Source of the DNA: Mesostigma viride
Lineage: Eukaryota > Streptophyta > Mesostigmatophyceae > Mesostigmatales > Mesostigmataceae
Reading direction: 5' to 3'
DNA: 64,000 bases
Assembly (NCBI GenBank): GCA_009746045.1
Contig: RPFO01000156.1
Location: 4,531,091-4,595,090 of the forward strand
This document shows, piece after piece, positions 20,100-31,484 of the stretch. Position numbers and translations under genes: made by a program. The notes under the pieces were generated by a model. It had not been told where the DNA came from. It ran no database searches and worked only from the letters and a program-made list of their open reading frames with translations. How positions within the stretch are numbered: position 1 is the first letter of the stretch; every line of letters begins with the position of its first letter.

Positions 20100-20860
20100 A
20101 GCTATATGGGGCATGGCTTCTCGGCAGAGAGCATCTCTCTGCATAGGCATAGCATGGCTAAATTTATAGTGCAACATCCATGGGGGTCCCATTATAGGCA
20201 TGGCGTGGCTAAGTTCTGAAGGCATCATCCATGGGGGGCCATTATGGGCGCACATGCGCGTGGGCCACATGCTAGGCTAAGCCTGACTAATCTACACTAC
20301 TGGTATGATGAGGCGATTGATGTCGTGGAGATGGAGGCACAGGTCGTAAAGCGAGGCGTAGTCCCCGTGGAAGATGCAACGCAGGGCAGTTGCGGGGGAC
20401 ATGTTGGTCCAGTCGTGATCATCGACCTTGAATTAAAGGTTCTGGCCGAAAGCGCGGTTCTGAGGGGCGTGAAGACCCTCCTGTTTTGTCGGCGGAGCGG
20501 GTGCGTTTAGGGTCAGGCGATGCAGATGGCGAGGCATTAAGCCCGGGAGGGTTCGGGGCGACCACCAGTGCGCGACTAGTGTCACCGCTCGGCCTGCCGG
20601 ACCTGAGGGCGAAGCTGCAGCCTGAGCTGCAGACGTATTTTCATGGCCGAGCGCATCCGCCAAACTTCGTTGCGTCGAGGAGCGTTTGCTCGTCATATAT
20701 TGCGTAATAGATTCGGAAAATTATATCAGCATGTGCGTCTTAGAAAGACGAAGCGATAGTGATATTCACGGCTAAATTCGGTGCTCAAACGTGAAAGTTA
20801 TGAGCTCCGCCGTCAGCCATGGCTACCTCGTGGCTCGTGGCTCGTACATAGGCCAACCAT

Positions 20861-20942
20861 CTGTAGCTATCCACCCATCCATCAGGGTTAATGCTCCGTG
20901 ACTCCCCAACGGGAGCACGAGTCTAATTAATTAATTAATTAA
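20861..20942 (+). mobile_element. Short LINE-A 3' end
   Basis: CCACCCATCCATCAGGGTTAA, the stem-loop CTCCCCAACGGGAG (20902-20915) and a TAAT tail form an extremely short 5'-truncated LINE-A copy. From 20943 to about 21690 no gene or element is recognised. Confidence 0.75.
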
Positions 20943-21699
20943 GCGGCCGCTGTCCCAGTGGATTTGTTACGCACTTAGCCATGTCGCCGACTGCCGAGAG
21001 TGCTGGCAAGTCGTCAAAGATATCAACCTAGTTAGAACTAATTAATAGAGCTAGATAGGCTTCAAAGCGAACTTCAAAGTTTGTCGACAGTCCGCTTTCA
21101 GAGCCGCTTTTGAAGTCCGATGACAAAATTTAGGCTCGAAAGCCGCGAAGGCGCACTGACGGCTGGAAGTTGGAACGTGGTCCTAAGATCGAGGCCATAT
21201 TGTAAAGGCGCACAGCCTGCCATTTTGGCCCCAAGTGCGAAGGGGCAGGAAAGTTTTTATCCGCCGACAGGTGGTGTTTCAAAACGATAGACCTACTACT
21301 AGCCAGTAAAACTCGAGCAGTGATCGATGACATCAAAATTTCCCCATACGTCTTAAATAAGGAGATTAATTAAAGGCCGCCTCGACTGTAGGCCAACGGG
21401 ATCCTATCGGTCCTCTCGGCCCTTCGCAGCTCTTGTGTAGATGGGCCAACGGCATCCGAATACCTGAACAGTCGACCGCCCAAGACTCCCACCTTTGCCC
21501 AGTATGGGGAACTAACACCAAAGAGGACACGCGTCGAACGCGGCCACGAGGACCCCTGAACTTTACCGGAAATGGTCCGAAATTCGCCACAGGAATGGGG
21601 AGATCAAGATGCTTGTGCATGCTAAATGATATGGCGAGCCAGATCGATACCTACTTGGTCACGAGCCCCGGAATGGATGCATGCCGAAATGCGCATGAC

Positions 21700-22658
21700 C
21701 ATTGTGAGCGGTGGAGGAACTGGTGGAGGAACTGGTGGAGGAACTGGTGGAGGAACTGGTGGAGGAACTGGTGGAGGAACTGCAACGCCTTCAGCCTGGT
21801 GAGTCCCCTTTGCACCTTGTGCTGGTGGACTTCATCAAAGCCTTCGATTCGGTTTTCTGGCCTGCGCTTTGGGACATCCTCGAGCTGTTCCGGATCCCCC
21901 ACCCCCTTATTGCTGTCATCCGCAACCTGTATGAAGGGTCCACCACTTCGGTGCTCACTTCTTACGGGACCACGCCACCATGCCCTTTACAGAAGGGTGT
22001 GTGGTGCCCAGGGCTGCGTGCTGTCGCCCTACCTGTTCATTATTGTGGTAGAATTCGTAATGATTCAGGCGCGCAAGCGATTTGCCCGCATCGTGGGTAG
22101 GGAACCAGGGGTGCAGGTTGCTAACCACTTCTGGCATTGCGGAGCGGAAACGGAGATTCGGCTGGCGGACATCATCTACGCAGACGACACCACCCTCTTC
22201 GAGGACACTGGGCCCGTGCAGACATGGCTTGACTGCCTGGCTATCGAGGCCCGTGCAGTGGGGCTTGAGGTCAGCAAGAAGACAGAGGCCCTGGCAGTTG
22301 GGCTCACCCACTCACCGCCACCCCTCTAGATCTCCTAGACGGCTCTCGAGTCCTGTATCGGGACCGCGTCAAGCTGCTGGGCAGCCTGCTTCCCAGCTGC
22401 GAGGCTGATGTGGACCACCGCATCTCCCTCGCTTGGCACGCTTTACGCCAGTACCGGGCCCTGTGCCAGTACCTGGGCAGGATCGAGAAACAGGACCTGT
22501 TTAAGGTCCTCGTCCTTCCTGTTCTCACGTATGGGGCCGAGACGTGGACCCTCACCGCCGACCTGGCCCGCAAGCTGGACGGCGCGGTCACCAACATGCT
22601 GCGATCCATTTTCAGAGTAGGATATGCTGCTCATGTCCGCAATGAGGACCTGTACCAG
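21700..22658 (+). pseudogene. LINE-A ORF2 reverse transcriptase, left half (split by the Gypsy insertion)
   Basis: After a GGTGGAGGAACT minisatellite, the frame encodes RT motif A VDFIKAFDSVFWPALWDIL (about 21825-21880), HPLIAVIRNLYEGS, a damaged motif B (a frameshift near 21990-22010 between PFTEG/RGAQ and GCVLSPYLF), catalytic ADIIYADDTTLFED (about 22160-22205), WLDCLAIEARAVGLEVSKKT, and after another shift the LYRDRVKLLGSLLPSC and GRIEKQDLFKVLVLPVLTYG region. It breaks at NEDLYQ, where the LTR element entered, and continues at 35118. YADD and the layout are those of APE-type LINEs. Confidence 0.8.
21711..21782 (+). repeat. 12-bp minisatellite in the LINE-A ORF2
   Basis: GGTGGAGGAACT is repeated six times without interruption, keeping the frame open and encoding VEEL repeats (or GGTG in another frame). 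The unit is not seen in other LINE copies here, so it probably expanded in this copy. Confidence 0.85.
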
Positions 22659-23358
22659 TGTAACGACTAAAAATGTTGTGTTTGCAACAGCCTCAGTATA
22701 ACATTAGCGTGAAAAGATCTTTATACCTGGGTTGGAGTCGCGACAGATAACTTCACGTCCAGAGAAGCAATGAAGAGGGATCTTCAACAGTCAAGGGAAT
22801 GAGTCCCCACCCTTGTTAGACACAACAGACAAGTTATATCCAAGTCGACTATCTGTTGAAGTTATAGTTGACTTTTAGCAAGGGTTGTTTGATTGATGAA
22901 ACAAGGAAACCCTTGAATTACACCATAGCTTTAGCTCTCACGTACGCAGACATGCACGACCACTACCAACAGGATAAAAGTCAGCGTGTTCGCAGAGTCG
23001 GCTCAACCCTAACCCGGAAGGACCAATCAAAAGTGAGGATCACTCAAGATAAGATCTTATCCTCCGAATCCTCAACACAGCACAAAGCCAGCACATACTG
23101 AATCTCCATGACCTGGAACCAGATCCGCCAGGTACAACGGTATTAAGGAGAATCTATGACTGACTGAACAAAACCATGCAAAGTACCCTACGTGGATCAG
23201 GCCACGACCAATGAGGGTAGAACAATAATTTCGACAGATCTCAGCAGGCCCAATATCCAATAGACGTCAAGCCTCCTAACTTCTCAAATAATTGTCCTCA
23301 AGAACTCATAATAAGATCAACAGTAGGAAAACTTTGGATGTAACATTTGGTTGTTACA
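22659..23358 (-). repeat. 3' LTR of the Gypsy element
   Basis: 700 bp, nearly identical to 34418-35117; differences noticed were in CAACAGTCAAGG versus CAACAGTTAAGG and in ACGGTATTAAGG versus ACGGCATTAAGG. The polypurine tract GAGGGGGAGATA lies immediately inside it on the minus strand (23359-23370). The 77-codon frame inside each LTR is not considered a gene. Confidence 0.95.
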
Positions 23359-25028
23359 TATCTCCCCCTCAAGACAGGAACCCCCAGTTCCTAGAAACCA
23401 AGGAGAATAAACAACAACCTCCACAGGAACAACACAACACTTAAACAGGAAGTCCACCACTTCTTGGGACAAGCAAGTGGGTTTTTACATCCCCAAAAGG
23501 GCCTCCTATCTCATTATCATCTGATCATGACCAACCCTGAATAAGACAAATTCACCCTCATGTGAACTGTCATCAAGGGATCGACTAACACACAGGCAAC
23601 CATGCCTGGATAATACAACTGCCAGACTACCATTAACCCAGAACTGTCATGGCTGGAAATCTGGACTGGACATCAGAACTGGCCTCCTCCATTCTGGTTC
23701 CCCACCTCACTCCACAGCCCAATCTCCAACCATCCTGGAAACCCTTCACAGTGTGAACCAATCCCCCTTCTTCGTATCCTTCCCCCTTGTTCCAAACACT
23801 GGGAAATGCTCCACCATGGACACCAGATCAGGCCAGTTCCTGCTGACCTGGATAGCCAGGCAGGTCTCAGCAGCCTTGCCCAGCTCAGCTGAAAACCTAA
23901 TGCACTGGGCAGGATAAGACAGAGTAACCACAGCCTGTCGGAGGGGGTCAAAGACCCAGCCACTAGCAGTCTTACTTATGGCGACACAGCCAGCTGCTGT
24001 AGGACCACCACAGCTGTAGAAAGGCCTTGATAGGCCCCCACCTGGCCCCCAAGATGGGTACCAGCCCCAGCACCCTCAAGGGCGTGAGCCTGGCCCTCAG
24101 CTCGTTAGGGAACTTGGGTAACTGCAGCCCCACGAAAACCGTGCTGTCCTTGTGTGGAAAACATGACATCACAGAGCAGCTGGACGACGGAGTCATGTCA
24201 AACTCTCCCTGCTTGACAGCTTGCTCGATCAGCTCAGAGTAGGTCTGGGAATAACCAACTGGCTTGAGCTCTGCAAAAGCGAGTCTCAGATCACTGGGCA
24301 GGGCTGCCATCAAGTCCTGGCAGTTGAATGAGAGTTTACCACCAAGGGAATCCATGGCTCTTGCAGGAAAGTTGCCTTTATTATAATAAGCAAACACAGA
24401 CGTAAGTCACGTCAAGTCCGAGACTGCACGTAGCACAGACGACAGGGTCGTTGTGCCAAGAGAGTGTGCAAGCAAGAGCTGGCGTCCCGGTGCGACCAAG
24501 TCACACATATAGCTTGCTAGGGACGCGTCCAAGTATTCAGCTGCACTGTCACAGCTGAACTGTCAATCAATTGATTACACGGACTCTGGCACGCCTTTGG
24601 CGCGCAGATCTATCAATTGTCCATACGGCTAGTCCTGTGGACCTATCCGTACATTACTCAGCATCAATTGTCTCATAGGTCCTGGCGCGCTACAGCACGC
24701 CTACCTATCAATTGACTATCAAGTCCTGTACAAGTCCTGTCAACGTCCTGCGGACTATCAAAGTGACACTTGTACATCCTGTGTCCGTACGCGCCCACAG
24801 TGGCGCGCCGGGTACTGTCGGCACAGCCTAGGAAACGTCATAACTTTTACGTCCCGTAACCAAATGAGGCGTTCAAGGTGCCGTTGGAAAGAGCGTAACA
24901 ATCTCTATCCACCTAACGTAAATCCTTTACGTTAACTCTGGCCCTCCACCGGCCTCATGTCAAATGAAGGCCACGGGTACACTGCAAAGACGGTGTGCAT
25001 AATGTAAGCCACCATGGGTGAACCAATC
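23359..25028 (-). other. Long 3' region of the Gypsy element without a recognised gene
   Basis: This 1.67-kb stretch lies between the extra open frame and the 3' LTR. It includes a 142-codon minus-strand frame (23972-24397) with LSFNCQDLMAALPSDLRLAF and SYSELIEQAVKQGEFD-like wording, which reads like capsid or gag-type helical sequence but has no identifying motif. From 24420 to 24830 the sequence is rich in repeated TCAATTG, GTCCTG and GGCGCGC words. Its length is unusual for a chromovirus, where the 3' UTR is normally short. Confidence 0.5.
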
Positions 25029-25694
25029 TCACAAAGACTGGGGGGCAGACAGTCCAGGGCCAACGGCTACCATACCCTCAGGTACTAGTTCACCCTCCTC
25101 CACCCCTGTCTGGTCCAAGGCCTGCATGGCTGTGTACAAGGATTTATTACACCACTCGCACTGTTCAGGAACACATTTACGGTGGTCCAAGAACTGCTCC
25201 ACCTGTTTTGTTGGGACAACAGACCTGGGCAAGTGTACCACCACCTTAGGGGGTGGAGGAGCCTCCGTAGAGGAGGGGACTGAGGCCACCGGGGTGGGGA
25301 TAGCCTCCTGAGCTACCTGAGCCGCAGAGGCTGCAGGCACAGCAGAACCCACAGTTGGAATGTGCCCAGCCCTCAAGTGTTCTGCCATCTGAGTAACCAG
25401 ACCCTCCACATGATTCAACCTTGTCATCAAGGCCCCGTGACGCTGCTCGTGCCGTTGCTGATCATGTACCATACGCTGGAACAGGTTGAGAAAATGGGCT
25501 TCCACAAACCCAGCGTCTTCCTGGATCGAAGTACCTGGGGCTCTGGGGCCAGCGTAGTCGTGCTGAAAGACATACGTAGCCCTCACGTCCTCTTGGAGTT
25601 GGGCAGGTGGCCTGGGTGTCCCCTCAGGATGGGAGTCTGCCATGGCTGGCAACCACAGACACATAGCACCAAAAGGGGAGTTAGCAGTGCTCAC
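25029..25694 (-). CDS. Extra open frame 3' of pol in the Gypsy element
   Basis: The intact 221-codon frame starts next to the end of pol and overlaps it slightly. It has an acidic/Pro-rich N-terminal part, a helical middle with FVEAHFLNLFQRMVHDQQRH and TRLNHVEGLVTQMAEHLRAG (coiled-coil-like), a Pro/Ala/Val-rich linker, and a C-terminal part with CVPEQCEWCNKSLYTAM, a possible Cys-based metal site. Pol-adjacent accessory frames occur in some plant Gypsy elements, but I recognise no family here. It may instead be a captured gag-like or host sequence. That it is unbroken while pol is broken may be chance. Confidence 0.45.
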   Translation of the reverse strand: MSTANSPFGAMCLWLPAMADSHPEGTPRPPAQLQEDVRATYVFQHDYAGPRAPGTSIQEDAGFVEAHFLNLFQRMVHDQQRHEQRHGALMTRLNHVEGLVTQMAEHLRAGHIPTVGSAVPAASAAQVAQEAIPTPVASVPSSTEAPPPPKVVVHLPRSVVPTKQVEQFLDHRKCVPEQCEWCNKSLYTAMQALDQTGVEEGELVPEGMVAVGPGLSAPQSL

Positions 25695-26958
25695 TGGGAG
25701 CTATGAAGGGGAGCACACCGCTCAGAGCCCATGACATACCACTCAGGCAAGGTAATCCCATGACGCTGACAATAGTCTAGTACAGCAGAGTGACTGTTGG
25801 TGAGATCAGACAACCACAGCCACGTAGCAGTCACCTCTAGTTCTCCCTTCCAGTGTACCTTAAACTGCAGCTGTTTAGTACGACCTTTCCCTTTCACCCT
25901 GTGAGCCAACAACCGCTCCACTTCATAGATCTTCTCCCCCTCAGAATCCAACTCATAAGGCAAGGGGGCAGACAATCTGCCTGGCAAGGTGTTACGCCTG
26001 TACAGCTTCAGCTGTGCTAGGTGAAAAATATTATTCCTGAGCTTCCAGTGGGAAGGCACCTGGACCTGGACCACGGTACCATAGTGAAAGGTGGCCAACA
26101 CTGGGTAAGGACCCAACCAGAGGGGTTGCAGTTTCCTGCATTGCTCCTTCTCAGGCAGCACTCTGTTGGCTTCCAACAACACCAAGTCCCCGGGAGCTAC
26201 AAAGGAATGACTGGCCACCGTTTGCTGCCAGGCGTTAGTCAGGTACTTGTCCTGTGTCCTCAACAGCTGGGTAGCCACAATGCTGTGAGCCTCCTGGAAG
26301 GAAGCCAACAACTGCTGGACTGAACCAAGACGTCGCTGGAAAGGGCCTTCAGCGTCTCTGTCAGGCAGTTCCAAGTCGAATGGTGTCAGGGGACACTGGC
26401 CATTGCAGATCACGAAGGGGGACATCTGGTGAGGAGCCAGAGGAGAGTTGTTGATTGCGAACTCTATGAAAGGTAGCTTCTTGTCCCAGTCCTTGTTGTC
26501 GTGGGTACAATAGTGCTTTTGACACTCCCTGACAATTCTGTTCATCCTCTCCACCGCCCCAGTACTGGCACACCTGTATGCCACGCCGAAGGCCAGCCTT
26601 AGTGTCTAGGATGTCAAAGAATGACTTCCAAAACCCTGACAACCAGAGGGGGTCCTGATCAGTGATGATCACTCTAGGCATGCCATGCAGACGGTAGATC
26701 TCCTTCATAAACAAATCCACACACTGTGCAGCGGTGAGATGAGTATTGCAAGGAATCAGATGGCACTATCCGGCCTGGAAAGTCTGTCCATGACCACAAG
26801 GATCCTGTCATTGCCACCATCTGACATGGGTAGACCACAGATAAAATCCATAGTCACACTGATCCAAGGGCGCAGGGGAATGGGCATAGCCATGGGAAAG
26901 ATGGGCGTGGCTTGGTTCCTGACCTTATTTCTCTGGCAGGAGTCACAGGAATCCACGT
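25691..26958 (-). pseudogene. Integrase core, C-terminus and chromodomain of the Gypsy element
   Basis: The segment starts with the second half of the zinc-binding domain (DSCDSCQRNK) right after the N insertion. It goes on with MDFICGLP (first catalytic Asp), IITDQDPLWLSGFWKSFF (second Asp) and AVERMNRIVRECQKHY (Glu). Then come the WLGPYPV and LKLYRR parts of the GPY/F-like region and a chromodomain, YEVERLLAHRVKGKG...QFKVHWKG...TWLWLSDL. The frame changes near 26.70-26.75 kb and again near 26.57-26.60 kb. The integrase would insert cDNA, and the chromodomain directs chromoviruses to particular chromatin. Confidence 0.9.
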
Positions 26959-29236
26959 AGGCACCTCAAAACATACAATTACAAAATTACATATGCTAAT
27001 ATCACTTGAAATTCATTTGCACAATGCTAAGTTATGATTGGGGGCACTAAATAACATCTCTAGTGAGTTGTCCATGCACTTTTGGGGGGTACTACCCCCA
27101 TATATACGCCAATAATGCGCTATAAATAGCAAAAGACGCTAACTAGGGCTGGTTATGCCCCAGCCAATCCACAAAACAGGTTGACCCAAAAAGCACAAGC
27201 CGCGTAGTTGCTTCCAGGCACATCGCAAACAGCAACTTACATGGGGCATACGGACACCGCCGTTCAAAAAATAGCCCGTGGCGCCAAAAACGCGATTTTT
27301 TTCACTTAAAAAAATAAAACAATTCATAAACTTGTCAGATCAAGCCAAAAAGCACTATTAAATTTCGGCACGGGTGCTCCCAGCCACGTTCCAAGTTTGA
27401 GGTCAATCGGACAACCCTAGCTCAAGTTATTGCGTTTGGCAGATGCCACTCTCACGACCGCTAAAGAGGGTTTTTCTTTGTACAAGGCCACTTAGGCATG
27501 ATGTTTTCCATCCAAAAAGCCTGAAAGCATGCCCTACTCGATCACAAAACATAAGCAAACGCCTAGGCACCTCATCTGCCCTCACCTGCCCTCGGCATGG
27601 CCAACCTTGCAAGCGCAAGCATAGCAACACGATCGCTAGGCATACATGCCAAGAGAGCATACACTATACTCAACCCAAGGTTACCTTGTAAACTTCACGC
27701 CAAGAACTCAGCAAATCTATGACCAAAAGCACCTCTAACTCTTGCTCACTGATGACGACACATGCTCAAGGTCGGGGGTCACTGTGGCACGCACTGATGG
27801 GTTTCCTAGACGACCACCTGACAAGGCGCTAATAAGGACCACTCAGTAACCAAGTAAACACAATTACACTTTGCATGCCATCCAACATGCATCAAATACA
27901 TGCTGAATATGTTATGAAATACAAATGGGTGGCCACACACCTCATACCCCTTCACCGTCCCTCGAGCATGGCCAGACTTATAAGCATGTGAATAGCAATA
28001 ATGATGATGGCACTAAAATGCCTAATCAGCATTTTCTATGTTTCTCCCAGGTTAGAGTGTTAAGGTTTATGCCAACCAAGCTAATCAACACTGCAGCGAC
28101 TCCTTAACTGCCCTACCTGAGATGGGCAGCAAACTGGAAAGATGGAGGGCAAGGAACCAAGGAGATCATGGCATACAAAGCTTGCATGCAGTCAACCATG
28201 TCAACCATGGTTGGCTCAGCACATTGCAGTCTTTTCACATCATCATATCAAGGGAAAGCTCAAATAAACCAATGGTGGCAGCTATCTACATGCAGTCACA
28301 CAAATGCAATATCTCCGACATGATCGTCAATAAAACACTTCCTCCCCTGCACGATAGAATGGAAAGAAACCATTGGCGGGCCTCCAGCGCATGAGCGCTG
28401 TGATGCCGCTGCGAAGAGAGGGTGCGTCACTCTCACACAACTAGAAGCTTCCATACGCACAACATCCTTGCCAGAACACGTTTCATGAAATACCTTAAAC
28501 CTTCCCGAGAAGCAATAGGCTTCGACTGAAGCGGCCTTGACCACGACATCAATGAAAACAATCTCAAGTAGCCAGGTATTCGACAACACCACGGCAAGCA
28601 ACGGCGAGCTAGCTGGCGGAAACTGCCCAAAAAGAACGAAAAAAACTTCGAACGATGAGCTAATAGAAGAAAGAACTGATAGCACAGAACATTCGCGACA
28701 AATCTATACCTTGCCCTCGCAGATCCCTCACCCAGGCGCGCAACAACGGCCGTTCTTCCATGGAAGGTTCCGACATGCACTGCAGAGGCCTGAAAGAATT
28801 ACTTACCGAGAACGGCCGAAAATGTAGCAAAAAGCACCAGTTCGGTTTGGAATTCAATGCTACCGATACGAATTCATCCTTCGCGGTCAAAAAGCCCCCC
28901 AAAACTGCGAATTTACTGCCGCTATCACGAATTCTATTTTATTCCACGCGACGAAAAAATGCAGTTTACCCCCCATGCCGATGGCAGAAAAAGAAAGCAG
29001 CGATATTGTAAATCAGCTACTTGCCGCCACAAACCAACATCATTAAATCATCGTCTTCAACATTCGAGCATTTTTTTTGGCATTTCTCTAGCCTTACATT
29101 GCTAGTTTCGCCTAAACGCAGTCGCCATGGCCACTTCCGCAAGGGGTGCGCGCACCGTGCACCCACTTTTCACGGTACGGCTGGTACCGCGAATTTTTTG
29201 GCGCGGAAAAAATTCGGCGCGCCGCGTCCCCTTAAC
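26959..29236. mobile_element. N element copy 3, inserted in the Gypsy integrase gene
   Basis: It splits the HHCC zinc-binding domain between WWPGLYQDVK and AYVDSCDSCQ, giving exact outer limits of a whole N element (2.28 kb). The left end is TCAAAACATACAATTAC; the right end is GC-rich (GCGCGGAAAAAATTCGGCGC, then GCGTCCCC). No obvious terminal inverted repeat links the ends, and any target duplication is at most about 2-3 bp. No protein-coding frame longer than about 130 codons is present and none is conserved in other copies. Confidence 0.8.
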
Positions 29237-29924
29237 ATCCTGATAAAGGCCAGGCCACCAAAACCTCTGCTGCACCTCATGAAGTAGCTTAGCATAACCA
29301 GGATGACACGCAGTCACATCGTCATGGAAACAATGTAACACTGTGGGAATGGCCATCTCAGGCACATACACTTTTCTAGTCACCGTGTGCTCTGCATCAT
29401 GAGTGTGAACATACAGAACGCCCTCCCAGTATTCTACAGGTCTATTGCCAAAGTTGCCCCTCTGGATAGCTGCAGTAGCCATGTCCTCCGTTTTGGTGAA
29501 GGCCTTGATGACGTCCAGCAGGGAAATATTCAAAGGATTAGGCAACACCAGGTCCTTGTCAGGTCCTAGGGGCTGCATCTGCATCTCCTCTTCCTGCCCA
29601 GCAGGGCTAGCCACCAACTGCTTGGATGAGACAGTAGTAGCTATAGGCCCTTTTGGCCTTGCCATCACCTGAGAGGCCAACACCTTGCATGGACCGGCCT
29701 ACCAACGCAGGGTCCATGACCCACTTCCTGGGCCTACCTCTGCTGCGCCTAGCAGGGTCTCCCTCACCTGGCTGCACTGTGGGAGTGGGCACCACACCGT
29801 CAGGGCTTCTCCTAAGACTGTCAGACAGTGACTGGACACCCTCCTGGACGCCTGTCAACTCTGGGACAGAGCCCTGGTCGATGAGCATCACGGGACCACC
29901 GTTATTCCCTACAGGTGGTGTCAA
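29237..29924 (-). pseudogene. N-terminal integrase and linker of the Gypsy pol
   Basis: Minus-strand frames encode the RNase H-integrase linker and the integrase zinc-binding half HCFHDDVTACHPGYAKLLHE with RFWWPGLYQDVK (the two His of HHCC; the two Cys lie beyond the insertion). A frame change lies near 29.65 kb. Confidence 0.85.
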
Positions 29925-30090
29925 CAGTTGAGAACCTTCTGGTTGTTGGCCTGAGCTCTAGTCAAGGCTCCACACTCTACCACAGAAATCAGGGCAGCAC
30001 AGATGTCCAAGTCCTCATGAAAACTTCCCATCAAATCCCTCCTCCTGGACAGGGCGTCAGGCACCACATTCTGCGTACCAGGAATGTACC

Positions 30091-31484
30091 TCACAGAGAA
30101 AGGTCCAAACCCCCCAGGAACTCCATCCATCCAGCCATCCTCTTACTCATCCGGGTCTGTTCCAACACATGTACCAAGGGCCTGTGGTCAGTCATCAGGG
30201 TAATAGACTCGTTGCCCTGTCCATCCCTGGCGCTGCTGGCCACAGAAAACTGAGCCCCCTTCAGTAGGTGTTCCCACTTGTGACAGGCCACCACCAATCC
30301 CAGCAGCTCCTGCTCATGAACAGGGTAGTTACGTTCTGCAGACGTCATACTCCTGGACATGTATTCCACTGGTTGAGGGCCCTTGCCATGATCTTGCATT
30401 AGTACTGCACCAATAGCACCCTGTGAGGCATCAGACCTAACCTGGTATGGCAAGTCTGGGTTGGGGCCCACCAACAAGGGAGCAGTGGTAAGCTTCTGCT
30501 TCAACACATCAAAAGCTTGCTGGCATGCTGCAGTCCACTCAAAGGGAACATCCTTCTTGAGCAGGGCTAACAGGGGACCAGAGATGGCCGCCATGTCAGG
30601 GATGAACCGTCGGTACCAGCCCACCAGGCCCAGAAAGGATCTGACATCATGAGCTGACTTCAACACAGGCCACTCCAAAACAGCAGAGACCTTGCTGGCC
30701 TCAGGAGTCATACCTGCAGCGCTCAGCTGGTAGCCCAGAAACTTCACCTCTTGGCCCCACTCCACCTTGGACCTCTTCACCGACAGATGATACTGATGGA
30801 TCACCTTAAGGACCTCCTCCACGTTCTCCAGATGCTCCCTGAAGGTACGAGAGTGTACCAGAATGTCGTCCAGGTAGACGACCACACAAGTCCTGAAGAC
30901 CACCCTGGTAGTGTCACACAAGTGGGCAATGTCTTGAACCTGGGGTTGCGAAGGTCAGGTGAGATCTGGGGCAGGGCATTTCCAGTCAGGTGGCCAAAGA
31001 TGGCATTGACAAACATCTGCATAGTGGCAGGACTGTTAGAGGCACCCATGGGCATTACTGTCCACTGGAACTGTCCCCATGGAGTAGAAAAGGCCGTCTT
31101 GGGGATGTCCTCAGTAGCCACCCTGATCTGCCAGAAAGCATGCCTGAGGTCAAACTTGGTAAAGAAGGCAGCTCCTGCAGTCCTCTCCAGCAACTCATCA
31201 ATTCTGGGCAGAGGGTACCTGGACTTGACAGTCACCTTGTTCAGTCCCCTCAGGTCAATGCACAACCTCCACCCCCCATCATGCTTGGGTACAAGCAAAC
31301 ACCCAGAACTGAAAGGACTGTTAGCTGGGAGGATCAGACCAGCCTCCAACAGGCCAATAAGTATGGTCTTCAGCTCTGCCATCTCTGCAGGGCCCATCCT
31401 GTACATAGGCACAAAAGGAGGACGAGCACCCTCTACCAACTTGATGACATGTGTGATGGGTCCCTCAGGAGGATACTGGGGCAT
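30091..31484 (-). pseudogene. Reverse transcriptase and RNase H of the Gypsy pol
   Basis: Visible RT motifs are LEAGLILPANSPFSS, GGWRLCIDLRGLNKVTVKSR, FTKFDLRHAFWQIRV (motif A), FQWTVMPMGASNSPATMQ (motif B) and VVYLDDILVHSRT with catalytic YLDD. Then come FLGYQLSAAGM, SFLGLVGWYRRFI, and RNase H with VRSDASQGAIGAVLMQ, YPVHEQELLGLVVACHKW and MTDHRPLVH. A frameshift near 30.92-30.95 kb separates motif B from YLDD, and the RNase H end shifts again near 30.1 kb (RYIPGTQNVVPDALSRR). Confidence 0.95.

Larger units (their letters stand above)
17389..20846 (-). mobile_element. ORF1-only retroelement (D2 type), minus strand, carrying a REL-type LINE
   Basis: Reading leftwards from 20846: the element start TACGAGCC, a 5' UTR with its hairpin (20736-20750), an ORF1 start at 20696 (M-SKRSS-QRSLA), and a shortened ORF1 carrying IFHGDYASLYDLCLHLHDI near 20.33-20.38 kb with a stop near 20295. 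The 3' UTR follows. It is interrupted at 20100 by a reverse-transcriptase element, resumes at 17627 and ends in the stem ACTCC-CAAC-GGAGT (17415-17428) and a TTAA tail. Without the insert it is about 1 kb and lacks most of ORF1. This is the clearest case of 5' UTR-ORF1-3' UTR in one copy. Confidence 0.7.

Noticed and set aside
22868-23101. 77-codon frame present twice
   Set aside because: It lies inside the LTRs and is duplicated only because the LTRs are; no start context or domain.
26959-29236. Helitron
   Set aside because: The left end begins with TC, but the right end lacks CTRR with a preceding hairpin, insertion is not between A and T, and no Rep/helicase is present.
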